The position numbers and the translations under genes were made by a program. A stretch of 52,966 bases of DNA from Penium margaritaceum. Its lineage: Eukaryota; Streptophyta; Zygnematophyceae; Desmidiales; Peniaceae. Below, piece after piece: positions 30,730 through 40,870 of the stretch. A model generated the notes under the pieces. It saw only the letters and a program-made list of their open reading frames with translations, made no database searches and was not told the origin of the DNA. The DNA lies in the NCBI GenBank assembly GCA_023375785.1, contig SZWC01006705.1, forward strand, positions 31,188 to 84,153, written 5' to 3'. Numbering within the stretch: position 1 is the first letter of the stretch; each line of letters starts with the position of its first letter.

Positions 30730-31197
30730 CGGAATAATATGATAACTGTGTCCACGATTTGCTCGAAGTATTCAGTTGTCTCGGACTTGCATGTCGTAAA
30801 GAAACCTCGCATGTTGACAGCCTGTCTTGGCAGCCTAGGGTTCATTTTGTCGTGTTGCGGTCTGCGGCGGGGAGTTCTTACAACCTCGAGCCATGCATGT
30901 GGACCGATTCCGTCGCGCTGTAGCAGACGTTTGCGCATCGCTCGAACGAGTTCATTTTTATCGCCAATGAATGCTCGCCGTGGAATGTGGCAACGCCGTG
31001 CGCACCTCCACCCAATGACGCCGGCATGTGCCGACGTCCACCAGGGGTCACGCGAACAGGTTCATCAAGGGACCAGCTTTTTGTACTGGTTCGCACAATG
31101 AACCGGTACTATACTATTTATTAAAGGTGCTTCCCCGATGGTACACTGCGCAAACTTAACTCCTAGTGTCAAACATCGACTAAGACGTTCGCTGCAC
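30730..31197. other. Spacer between arrays, no gene seen
   Basis: No supported ORF. An imperfect hairpin around TGGTTC/GAACCG lies near 31088-31110. TTTATTAAA at about 31116-31124 is TATA-like and would be suitably placed for the small ORF at 31198. Confidence 0.35.
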
Positions 31198-31482
31198 ATG
31201 GACAACGACGTCCGTCCAAATGGCCTGCCACATGTTGGATGGGGTACTCCCGTAGCGGACCCTGCGGCGGCACATCGAGCATGGGTCGCGTTGAAGGAGC
31301 GGTGGGACTGCAATGTAGCACGCCACCGACAATTGGGATATGAAGAACCACCATGGGCCCGAGCTCTTGTGACTCCGGAGCACATGGCTTGGAACTTGGG
31401 AGTGCCCATGCCCTGTAGCAGGCCGCCCAACTGTCCCCAGCCATGGGAGACGTGGATATGGACGGAGCCACCAAGTCCGTAG
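31198..31482 (+). CDS. Hypothetical small protein
   Basis: 94-codon ORF; an upstream in-frame ATG at 31138 is possible. Residues such as HRAWVALKERWDCNVARHRQLGYEEPPWARAL look protein-like (Trp- and Arg-rich, helical), but I recognise no family. A TATA-like TTTATTAAA about 75 bp upstream makes 31198 the more plausible start. The opposite strand is also open here (31065-31511), so the coding strand is not certain. Confidence 0.25.
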   Translation: MDNDVRPNGLPHVGWGTPVADPAAAHRAWVALKERWDCNVARHRQLGYEEPPWARALVTPEHMAWNLGVPMPCSRPPNCPQPWETWIWTEPPSP

Positions 31483-31514
31483 TGGGCAATCCATCCTAAT
31501 GACATTGACAAGTT

Positions 31515-31898
31515 TGGGCATGTCAGATTTATTGCATGGAGAGTTTTGGGTACATGAGTTTTGTTTCAGTGACACGTGTGCGCCCGCGAGTTGTTTTCCA
31601 TTCACTACACTGGGTATGCCTGTATTATTTCACGTCTACAATGGGCATCCGAGATATACTGAACAGAGACATATTTGGGTACATGAGACATTTACACCTC
31701 TTAATAATGGGCATATTGTGTTCATGTTCAGCACATTTAAGGGCACAAACTTCATATTTCTTTGGCAACTATGGGCACATGAGCAATGTTTAATCACCAA
31801 GTATGGGCATAATAGTCTAAATCTTGTAACTATTATGGGCATGGAAGTAATGTTAAGGCTGAAGTATGGGTATGCAAGTCCTAATTCAGGAGGTACTA
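31515..31898 (+). repeat. 32-bp periodic repeat array, plus orientation
   Basis: Twelve units start at 31515, 31547, 31579, 31611, 31642, 31676, 31708, 31740, 31772, 31804, 31836 and 31867, with spacing 31, 32 or once 34. Each begins TGGGYAY, often extended to TGGGYACATGAG; the other about 20 bases vary freely. The open frame across the region (31499-32173) follows from the period and is not treated as a gene. Confidence 0.8.
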
Positions 31899-32778
31899 CC
31901 CAGTCCACTCTGGATCTAACCACTTTGGATCCAGTACACTGCACAGCCATAGCCAGTGGCACAAGTCGCATCCACAACCCTGACCTCCCTGACATCCCAG
32001 TGCATCAAAGAATGTTTCTTCTTTGGCATCAACAGAGCCGATATTGTCGTCTCCTCCTTCTCAAGAAACATGTTCCCTGTGACTCTCTGCCTCTGCTACA
32101 CTTGAGTAGGCATCCAATTGACATGCGTCGTTGTGTGTCTCTGGACAATGGCACATGGGCACATATCTTGTAGTGCGTGGCGGCCACAATGCGGAATATA
32201 GTTTCTGACACAATTATGTCGCACCAACTCCCATGAGGAACATGATGGTCAAGTCTTCTTTGTCACATGAACTCATGTTTGTGGTTCTTTGAAACAACTG
32301 TCGCAAAGAGAACGAAATGAACGTGGTTACAGTTTATATGTATACATGCAGGCTGCTTGAGGCACACCCGCAGTATAAGAATTCCAAGTCACCATTGTCC
32401 GCTACTATTTCAGGACAGCATTATGCACTACAACTTCAAGACAACATTGTTGGGATTTGTATGAAAATGGAAATTGGACTTCATTCACTAGGAACTGGTC
32501 AGACCAGTACATGCTCACTGCCTCCCAGCAGTCACAACCCCAACACATTGTTTGAGGCAGAAATGTATCATCCTAAGTAAACCGCTAGTACACACTAGTC
32601 TAAGGCAGAGGTGCAATCAGGGACCACTAGCCTAAGCCTGCACCTCCCTTGTCCCAAGTGGTGTTCTATAGGGTCTGCAAATGACACACAGGTAGGAGTT
32701 AGTATGAGGAACATGCCAACTAAACCATGAGGAAGAGCAACATGTAATGGAACACACTTAGCGGGGAAATACGGGAAT
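31899..32778. other. No gene seen
   Basis: Only short open frames. An inverted repeat GAGGTGCA...TGCACCTC and two CTAGYCTAAG copies lie at about 32590-32650. A polypyrimidine-CAG sequence on minus (near 32685) could be a splice acceptor for the exon to the right. Confidence 0.3.
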
Positions 32779-33265
32779 AGACTTACCACAGGCCAAATGA
32801 ACGGGTGATGCTGTCCACCTCCGCGTGGAAGGCCATCCACAGATCTTCACGGTCCTCAACATCATCCTGGCTCACTTGTTCATCTTCACTAGAGAGTGAA
32901 ACGGGGTCAACCACCTCCTACCCTCCCTCCCCCTCCCCCTCCCCCTCCTCCTCCTCCCCCTCCTCTTCCTCCTCCTCCTCCCCCTCCTCTTCCTCCTCCT
33001 CCTCCCTCTCCTCTTCCNNNNNNNNNNNNNNNNNNNNNNNNNNNNNNNNNNNNNNNNNNNNNNNNNNNNNNNNNNNNNNNNNNNNNNNNNNNNNNNCCCC
33101 CTCCTCCTCCTCCCCCTCCTCTTCCTCCTACTCCTCCCCCTCCTCCTCTCCCTCCTCCTCTCCCTCCTCCTCCTCTGATTCCACGTCCGACTCTCCCTCC
33201 TCTTCAGCAAGGGGGGCATCATCTGCCTCATCCCCGAAGTACCCCATGGCGTCCACGTTTGACCT
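32779..33265 (-). CDS. Putative exon encoding an acidic protein, interrupted by N gap
   Basis: On minus, ATG at about 33248 (GCCATGGGG context) reads MGYFGDEADDAPLAEEEGESDVESE. A long Glu-rich GAG/GGAG-repeat tract broken by the 79-N gap and a TAG follows. Beyond the tract comes VSLSSEDEQVSQDDVEDREDLW, then MAFHAEVDSITRSFGLW ending at a consensus splice donor (GTGGTAAGTC at about 32779). The well-formed flanks suggest a real gene or transposon exon. Family unknown. The gap prevents checking the frame. Confidence 0.35.
33018..33096. other. Assembly gap of 79 N in a CCT/GAG microsatellite
   Basis: 79 N bases flanked on both sides by CTCCTCCTCC-type repeat; the true repeat length is unknown. 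Confidence 0.95.
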
Positions 33266-33543
33266 GCAGGACGCTCTCATGCGGCGCCCAGCGTCAATCA
33301 GTCACTTTCTGTTTTCAGCTGCTTTTTGGTGCTAACACTGGCGCACACGTTTCTGAGTAACAAACCCAGAGCTTCCAGACTTAAACTCTAGAGCAGCAGA
33401 TTGAGGGCAAGCAACGAGCGTGGAAGCCCGCACGCTGCATCAACAATGCTGCTGCCCAAACCTGCTGCGTAGGATTTCTAGCTCCCTAGCACCTATGACA
33501 GTGCTCGCAAGACGCGGGCATTGTTTTTCATGCGTACCGTCAG
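33266..33543. other. No gene seen left of F
   Basis: A short stretch between the putative minus-strand exon and the LTR fragment of F. CCTGCAG on minus near 33265 could be a splice acceptor. Confidence 0.3.
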
Positions 33544-33630
33544 CCTTGTGGGTCTGTCGGGAGCTAGGAGAAATTTCTCAGTGGGTTCAGACCCGCGCAC
33601 CCGGCTGACTCTACCGGTGCTACGCAGAGC

Positions 33631-34787
33631 AGCAGCGGTAGTAGCAGCAGCAATGGCAAAAGCTGCACCAACCGCTGCAGCTGCTTCTGTCAAAGGGAGG
33701 AGGCGCTTGCAGCCCTCCTCTTAGGCCTACCGCCCCCTTGAGGGGCCCCCTCGAGCCCCCTCAGGGGGGCTCCCTCAAAGGGGGCCCGTCGGCCTCGTGA
33801 GCCCTCTCGGCCCCGTCGGCTTCGTCGGCTGACTGACGGATGGCTTACGGCAAGATTCAGACCCACTCCCTTGCCCCACATTCGTTTGCTCGCTCCCACC
33901 CAACCCCGCTCGCTCACACAAGGGAGCGAGCAAACGAGCGTGCACGGGAGGGAGGGCCAGCCGGACCCCCCCTTTCCTTTCCCCCATCCTTTGTTTTCTC
34001 AATTGCCCCAAATTAGGGACAATCGAGAATAGGGAGGACGAGAAAAAAAACAAGAAGTTGAAGGAAAAAAAAAAACAAAAGGAGGGGGCTGAGGACAAGA
34101 AGAGGGGAGAGAGAGAAAAGAAATGGTAGAGGGTGACGGAAAAGGGAAGAAAAGGAGGGGCGAGGGCGAGAAGAGAGAGAGAAGAAAAAAAAGAATATAA
34201 AAGAAAACATAACAAAAAAAATGTAAGTACGTGCCACCGACAACCGCAGATGTAACCCGTTTACAAGCTGTCGCAACATCATCTTTGGTGACAACAGCCA
34301 CAGCAGTAATAGTAGCTTCCGCAGTTGCAACGGCGTTCGCGGTGGAATGACGACGACTGCATTGTGCAGAGCAGTTGCAGCTGCTTTTGCAGTCTCACCT
34401 TCCCAGCCGACAACGGACTTTTGTCTGCGGCGACTTGTTTTTTTAGATGCGTCCCGAAATGACGTCTCTTTGGGGTCCATGGACTAGTCCCCGCACTTCA
34501 ATTCGCAGGATCGACGGCATATGCAGGTTTGTCCATCTCCGAGGGCTTGGTCTTTTACCGCTTGGAGTAGTTGTTGTACCTGCAGCCGCCACACCCTCTG
34601 TTCTTGGAGCACTTTTTACTCCTTTAGTGACAGCAGCACTAGTAGTCACAGCTTGTGAGACACCCTTCTTTGGGCTTGCTGTGGTCGTGCCGCTCGTCCC
34701 CTATGATGACACTTAATGACCCACTGGGATGACAGTGTCTCACAGTGTCATTCTCTCCCGTGACTTGTTGTTCACCACCGGGAGTAG
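33631..34787 (+). other. Leader of element F
   Basis: CAG-rich start, then a G/C-rich stretch with inverted CCCCCT/AGGGGG blocks (33730-33790) and a purine-rich region (34020-34220). A 90-codon frame at 34447-34716 lacks recognisable features. Confidence 0.5.
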
Positions 34788-35330
34788 GTGCCCTCGGCAC
34801 CTCTCCATCATCCGGCGCACGAGATGAGTGCGCAGACATGTGAGCCTTTTGTGCCCTTTGCGTTCGTCTGCTACTACTGTGGTGATGGACGCCATGGTTG
34901 GTGTCACTACTGGATGCATCCTCGTGGTTGGCATCCACCTTGGCTTCAACCTGGTCCGAGCATGCGTCCTCCACAGCATGCGGATCTGCCAACGTTAGTA
35001 GATCCCCAAGCTGGACCTCTGTCAACCATATTCGTTGAGATCCACAGCCCGAGGCAGATGGGGCAGCGGCTTTGTGACCTCGTAGTCACCAAGCGTGCTT
35101 CTGCTACTAGTTCGTTGACGGCGTCCTTGATCTTTTCTCCTTTGGCCTCTCCTCATTTCTCATCTGATGGTGTCCTTTCAGCTCCACCTGTCGGCCAGTC
35201 CCTGGCTGCCACCATCCTCTTGATCCTCCACTCCCCTGCCACTACGACGCCACCTCGAGATGACATGTCTCCATGCATTCGTTGTAATCGTGTGTCTCCG
35301 CGACGTCAGCGTCGCTCGTTCTTGTCTTGA
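34788..35330 (+). pseudogene. Zinc-knuckle protein of non-autonomous element F
   Basis: 181-codon open frame homologous to the D ORF at 15008. The knuckle reads CYYCGDGRHGW (C28, C31, H36), but the fourth ligand position is Tyr41 (a Cys lies at 39), so zinc binding is doubtful. The tail has CIRCNRVSPRRQRR. Open length is similar to D (175), supporting a real gene ancestrally. Confidence 0.6.
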
Positions 35331-35540
35331 TACATCCTCCTCCTCCTTGGCTTCCATTGCTGGACCTGTCTAGGGAGAGTGTGGTCATCGCGCATTGCTT
35401 GTTGTGACCACAGAAATAGGTGCTGCGCTCGCCTTGTGCCCTTAGGCCTGAGTGTCAGCTCAAGGAGATTCAAATGATACAGTGAGAGCACATAACGTAG
35501 AGTCTGATCCCGACATGGCGTTCATGGTGGATTCTTGCGT

Positions 35541-36020
35541 GTCATCGAGGCGGACTTCCATGTTCGGGCTGGATCCAGATCTTCCGCAATAGCAGGTTAC
35601 ATCAAGAGGAGTGCAGGCTCAGTGTCCCTCGGCGGTGCCCCTCGCGGCCCCGACCAGTGGCGGTCCGGCGATAGCATAGGAGTCCTATACGGATCGGGAT
35701 GCGTCTACCGGACTTTTGGGGGAGTCTGTGCATCTGGCTCATACCAGTCTGGCGGAGATTGCGGTGTATGAGACATGCATGTCATAGAGGTCGACATCAA
35801 CGTTGGAGCAGAAGCCGGACATTCTGCACCAGCAGGTTGCATTAGGAGGAGTGCACGTCCCGCGTGCCTGGGCGGTGCCACTCGCGACTCCGACTGGTAG
35901 CGGCCCAACGATGGCACAGGAGTCTCGTGCGGATCTGGATGACCCTTACGGGCTTTCGAGGGTGTTGGTGTACGAGGCTCACACTAGCCCGGCAGCGGTT
36001 GGAGTGCATGAGCAGAGTCG
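35541..36020 (+). repeat. 240-bp in-frame tandem duplication in F ORF
   Basis: GTCATCGAGG at 35541 and GTCATAGAGG at 35781 start two units exactly 240 bp (80 codons) apart. In frame 1 both translate to related text, for example QVTSRGVQ/QVALGGVH, AVPLAAPTSGGP/AVPLATPTGSGP and AHTSLAEIAVYE/AHTSPAAVGVHE. Unit 1 carries two TAG codons. Confidence 0.75.
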
Positions 36021-37116
36021 GCTTGCTAGTCTTTTAAAGGTTGAGGCGTTCTTGAGAGCAGCAGTTCTGAGAGATGTCACTAGGACCTGTACTACAACGG
36101 ACACAATGGGCTGCACCTTGTCATGGGCGCAACTTGAGAACCAGATTCAGCGTGAGGAGTCGCACATATTCCTGGAGTCTACGGGTTCCCATACACACAA
36201 TGGAGCAACGGCACACATGACGGAGTTAGATGGTGGTCCTCACTCCATTATCGAGAGGGTGATAGCGACCAATCTTTACGGGGACACGATGCGTGAGCGC
36301 CACCTACGCTTGCTCGTCGCCTCGACGGGCATTGTCGAGCCAGAGTCATGTACAGCTATGTCCACTACATTGGGAGTCGAGGACATTAGAGCAGATCCGA
36401 CCATGTAGATGGAGCTGACTCATCAGTAGGAGCCAAGTTGTGCTCTCGGGTGTTCATCTCTTGGTGACCCTACTGATCACTTTGATGTTGAGAGTGGCAG
36501 TACCAGCACAGATGAAATTTCCACGTGCTGCGTGGAATCCGACGACTCTGCCTTCTCCTACTCCCTTGGCACGCTGCCGGTAATCCCTCCTTGTGTGAGA
36601 GACACAAGCTGCAGCCAAGATGCCACACATGCAGCTTCGTCTAATTGTCCAGCATCTCAGCAGGAGGATGTAACAGCACCGGCTCCATTTTCTTCAACAG
36701 CAAAGACGTAGATGGAGCTGTACTTGCAAGTTCTACAATATGCGTGTGTAGCATCCAGTGATACAGTGTTTATCGTACACGAGGCAGACATAGGCCACCT
36801 CCACATGTTCGAGGCAGATTACGCTAACCTGCAGGAGCGTGTAGTGATGTTGGAGCTGGAGGTGATAGTAACGCACGAGCAAGTGTCAGAGCAGGAGAGG
36901 ACCAGTATTATATACGTGAGCTTTCCAATACCAGGATTTTGTACATCCTTACTCAGGGAGGATCCTATACAAGCTCCGAGTATGACGTCCGATGGAGACA
37001 CTACCACAAGAGAGGTGAGCATGTCTTCAGTTTCCGCCATCCTCGTTCCTCTCGGCTCCATCATCGCTCATTTTTCTTCAGCTGCTACCATCATGCACTT
37101 TCGTCCACCCACTTGA
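35541..37116 (+). pseudogene. Long helical ORF of element F
   Basis: One frame is maintained across about 520 codons with TAG stops in repeat unit 1 (two) and at 36406, 36427 and 36709. It contains the 80-residue duplication, a helical segment (SRLASLLKVEAFLRAAVL, WAQLENQIQREESHIF), an acidic Ser-rich linker (HFDVESGSTSTDEIS) and a coiled-coil-like part (FEADYANLQERVVMLELEV). It holds the same place as the coiled-coil ORF of D but is strongly diverged. No catalytic motif is present. Confidence 0.5.
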
Positions 37117-37563
37117 GCTGCTCCATCGTCATCTTTGTCCGTGTATGGTGGTCCGGCTCGTTGTTCCAGCCCTCCTCCTCTAGTGGCGGTACACCCATGT
37201 ACTTCAGGGTGCTTGATTTTTCCTCGGAGGCCAGTTCTACCACTTCATCCATGCCTGCGTGTTGCTTGCCCATTCCCTTTCCTTCGGCGTACACAGATGC
37301 ATCGTGGTAGAGCGGAGACAAGAGAGAGTGTGAGTTGGAACCCTTGGCAGTCACACGAGGACTGGTACACTCCAGGTGGTGTATGGACGATGTGAGGAGT
37401 CGTAGCCGGAGACACCACATTGTCTTTGAGGGTGGGAGCAGACTCATGCGTGATAGGGGGAGCTATCTTTGTGTGATGGGAGACCACATGATTTATCGCC
37501 CAGAATTTGTTGAGCTACGGTTACAGCATCTCCATCGAGGACATCACCGCTAGGTTCATCTTC
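37117..37563 (+). other. Internal region of F, no gene seen
   Basis: No supported ORF between the helical ORF and the first PPT-like site. Confidence 0.4.
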
Positions 37564-38242
37564 CCAGGGGGAGTGTTGTGTGGACCTCGACCTGATGCGG
37601 CGTCATGGGAGATGCATGGCGAGGGGTCCATGCTCTGCTATGAGCATACTACAGCAGCCGGCGTGTGGCTCATGCTAAGTGCCTACACAACTACATGTGG
37701 ATGATGATACTCTGTTGGTTGAGACGTGGACGCTTGGTGGGTTGCACTAGTGTCACGAGGAGACCATGAGATCATGTGTCTTGGTATGTGGCTATACTGC
37801 ATGTGGCATGTGCATGCAAGCTGGGTTGCTCGTATTGGTCGAGACCCGGACACGTGGTGAGTTGCACCTATGTTACGTGGAGATCCCCCCATGATACTGT
37901 GTTCTGGTTGATGATGCTATTGTGGCGGACATACGGTCACCTGTTGGATTGCTCGAAGCGGACGAGGCCCGGGCACTGGTACCGCCAGTGTCACAAGGAG
38001 ACCTTCTTGACGTCTGACATGTGTATGATGTGCATTACAACGGTTTGTGCGTGTGTGCATCACTCCTCTCATGGTCGAGTCTCAGACACTTGGTAGGATG
38101 TGCCAGTGTCTAGGGAGACATTAGATGGGTAGCAAATGTGTGTGTGTTGGTTCACTCGTGCATGTTGTGGCTCGGCATACGTCGTTGTTCCGTGCATTGG
38201 CTCACTTTTTCTGGCGTTGATAGCCATGTCAGCTAGGGGGAG
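37564..38242 (+). promoter_or_regulatory. 49-nt unit array between two PPT-like sites, element F
   Basis: CCCAGGGGGAG followed by TGTTGTGTGG at 37574 again mimics an LTR start. Units are at 37717-37765, 37837-37885, 37960-38003 (44 nt) and 38073-38120, spaced 113-123 bp. The real PPT AGCTAGGGGGAG precedes the LTR at 38243. Confidence 0.7.
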
Positions 38243-38828
38243 TGTAGTTTTGTGTAGCTTCCACCCGTCACGACCGACACCGATTGATTACCCATATACC
38301 CCACGCTGGTGGTATAGGGTAGAGGAGAGTGTGAACCCTGTGGGCTTGTCGGGAGCTAGGAGAGTTTTCTTGATGAGTTGAGACCCGCACACCCGGTGGA
38401 CTGTACCGGTCCAACAAGGAGACCCGATGGTTGTACTAGAGCTTCCGATTTTCGGAAAGCCATTTATGCTGTCTAGACGCTGATTTTGAGTGTTTATAGC
38501 ACTATTCGTATTTTCTTGGTGGTCGAGACTCGGGCACTTGGAGAGACGTTCCGGTACCTCGAGGAGACCACCTTTGTTGTTCTCGTGGTGTATGGAGTGT
38601 GTTCTCCCCGCTGACTCGTTTGGGTTCAACAGGAGTGACGGAGCCCGGTGAAACTAACTACAGGCGCCCCTACATAAACCTGATAGGGGTTCATTTGTAT
38701 TCTCTCCTTGTTCTTCCATATTTCGCGTTCCAGACTAAACCAAATTCTTGCCATTTTGCAATGCACTCACATGTAGAACTCATGCTTGTTTTTTGCTTGG
38801 GCCTGCATGACCTAATTGAATTCTAACT
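38243..38828 (+). repeat. 3' LTR of element F, followed by a PBS
   Basis: 586 bp starting TGTAGTTTTG; the first about 40 bp align with the D LTR. It holds two 49-nt units (38376-38424 and 38521-38569). TTGGTATCAAAGCAT follows directly, so this LTR has a PPT on its left and a PBS on its right. Confidence 0.8.
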
Positions 38829-39040
38829 TGGTATCAAAGCATAGGAGGGCGTGTGAGCAGCAGGAGCAGTAGCTGTGGGCGGAACGCAAAGAGAACGCGC
38901 CATGTGGCGCTACGCTGGTAGCAACGTGAAGGAGCGCGAAGTAACTGCACGTGATCGCCACAGGGGTGGTGAGCAGTACAGAGCAGTAGCAACGGCAGCG
39001 GTAGCAGCAGCAGTAGCAGCACTCGACAAAATCTCTCAAA
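38829..39040 (+). mobile_element. Element J: PBS and leader stub downstream of F LTR
   Basis: TGGTATCAAAGCAT at 38829 is followed by about 200 bp of GCAG/GTAGCAG-rich leader, which then stops abruptly near 39030. It is the start of another internal region sharing the F LTR. Confidence 0.65.
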
Positions 39041-39505
39041 CACACACCCTCTTTTCTCTTATCTAAAAGGACAGTACCATAAAATGATGCACCCATGAGA
39101 CTGGCAAAAGCGACTCATACTAGCACTCACCACTCTCACTTGATTCGCGCTTTTGGTTGGCCAGTGTTTTCTGTGGTACATTTCTGGTTCGTCAACTCAT
39201 GTTGGGATCAATTCGTTGTATGCCAGACGAATCGATGCGAGCATCCACTGGTTTTATTGCACGTTTTCTCGTGTTTCATTCCGACGGCCGTACGTTCACC
39301 CCCCATCACATGGACATTCAATAGAACAAAGCTTTGAGAATAGGCCTCTTGAATCAATTAGGAGGCGGTACGGCAGTATCCAGGCTCGAATCCCAATGGG
39401 AGGTAGTATGCGTCAGGAGGGGGTCGAACTCGGCATACGGCACAAATTTATCCCATCAAAATATTCGAGGGTGAATTAGCGAGTATACCCACACGCCTGA
39501 ATGGA
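39041..39505. other. No gene seen
   Basis: About 460 bp of unique-looking sequence. GGCTCGAATCC near 39392 resembles a Pol III B box but no tRNA fold surrounds it. Confidence 0.4.
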
Positions 39506-39671
39506 TGTAACCAACGTGCTGGACGCTTGGTTCACTCAGCCAAAACCAAGGTAGTTGAGGGTCTCCAACACTCCACTCATCCCATCTGTCGCCCCACAAG
39601 CCAGGACCTATTCAAGCCAGGTAGCACACTAGCGCTACATTCCTCCCACAGAGGAATGGACCCGCCTTTTC
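39506..39671 (-). mobile_element. Broken TRIM copy, cut by element G
   Basis: 39506-39639 aligns with the 131-136 bp LTR of the TRIM at 48945, including GTAGTTGAGGGTCTCC and the terminal GCGCTACA. It is followed by TTCCTCCCACAGAGGAATGG, the PPT/internal part. Homology stops where the G LTR begins (39672). Confidence 0.7.
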
Positions 39672-40206
39672 TGCCAAACGGAGCATAGATGGTGAACAGA
39701 TATGAGTTACAAGGGAGGATGCGGTTTGAGAATTTGGGACACAAGAAAAATTTCATTAGTGGTATGTGTGCTTTGATGACAACTGTCGGAAAGTCTGAAC
39801 ATATACATAGAAGTGTCAAGTTACAAATGATAAGTAATCGGGTTGTCAGTTCGATCGTCAAGTGATGCGCGTGAAGTCGCGTCGTGTGTGGTTGGAACAA
39901 GAAGCTCTGCCGAGTAATCGGGGGGCGTCAAAGATCTATGGTAAAGTTGCGAGATGCATCGTTATGAAACTTGATGTGTCAAGAAGTCATTCAAAATATC
40001 GCGACACGTGTCTTGATGATTCTCAAAAGTGGTTGAAGTTGTCAAAATCTGCGAGAAAGGAGCATCGGATGGCGAGGGCGGTTGGCCGAATGGCCCTCAA
40101 CTATTGGAGCAAAAATCTGGTTCTCGATGCGTGGTGGGATTTTTGTGTAACAATAGAGATGCCCACTCAGAAAGACTAGGGACTTGTGTACGTCTAGTAC
40201 AAAACA
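39672..40206 (-). repeat. Probable 3' LTR of element G
   Basis: On minus it starts TGTTTTGTAC at 40206, directly after the PPT AAAAGAGGGGGAAG, and ends ...CGTTTGGCA at 39672 where TRIM sequence begins. TG...CA termini; 535 bp. The 5' LTR is not found, so the boundary rests on PPT and the TRIM breakpoint. Confidence 0.6.
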
Positions 40207-40270
40207 CTTCCCCCTCTTTTAGCCGCAACATCCTGACACACTTATAGATGTAGCCCACTGACGGCGATCA

Positions 40271-40870
40271 TACCCTTTGATTAGGTGATCGACGTTGTGA
40301 TGGTTGTCGTACAGTTCTCAACTGTTGTGCACGGCATCGTAGCCGTGTCACTTAACAAGATATTCCATCGTCTTGCCACGTCGTCGATGGTGGAAGATGT
40401 CCTCAATGATGTACTCTATGTCTTTGTCCACTTGTACAAGAGGAGGGGGAGGCACATCCTTGGCGAGAAAGTTCTTTTTGAGGTCCCGGTAGTGCTTGAG
40501 TCTGTTGATTTGGAACATCGGATGAACTTGCATAATGTCGGGGAATTTAAGACGCAACCACGTGGGTTTGCATACGCTCAATATCAAACGATCCCGACCA
40601 CTGGGGATTGAGTTTCGGACAGTCGGCTTCGCAAACTTTGATGTTTGCCGAATAGAGGATGACTTTTTCGCCAATAGTGAACACGTCGTCGCTGCGATGG
40701 CAGTCGGTTGCTTACGTCATCATCGCTTGTGTCTTCGCGAGCGTCTGACGTGTTTTGTCCCAGATGGTGAAGAATTTGTGGTGTTGAATGTCGACCGCTG
40801 GAATGTTGCTCTGGTTGTGAAGTCCGACTGGCGTTGCGGGAAGTTTGCCATACGCCGCTTTGAACGCATT
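40271..40870 (-). pseudogene. Integrase C-terminus and chromodomain of element G
   Basis: Readable as TWLRLKFPDIMQVHPMFQIN and NRLKHYRDL (the region after GPY/F), then IEYIIEDIFHHRRRGKTMEYLVK, the chromodomain start. The continuation HGYDAVHNS has TGA codons at both positions where Trp is expected. Stops also precede it. Chromatin targeting is the family role. Confidence 0.75.

Larger units (their letters stand above)
33544..38828 (+). mobile_element. Element F: second non-autonomous element of the B/D family
   Basis: Begins with a fragment of its LTR (33544 to about 33630, matching 38337-38420) fused directly to a CAG-rich leader, so most of the 5' LTR and the PBS are deleted. It then has a zinc-knuckle ORF, a long helical ORF, a 49-nt unit array between two PPT-like sites, and a 3' LTR. 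As in D no pol motif is present. Confidence 0.8.

Noticed and set aside
30485..31898. CRISPR array
   Set aside because: The 30-32 bp period is of the right size, but the conserved part is only 7-12 bp, the genome is eukaryotic and no cas gene is present.
31499..32173. 224-codon ORF as a gene
   Set aside because: More than half of it is the 32-bp repeat array; openness follows from AT-rich periodic sequence.
39330..39420. tRNA gene or tRNA-derived SINE
   Set aside because: GGCTCGAATCC resembles a T-arm, but no acceptor or anticodon stem can be drawn around it.
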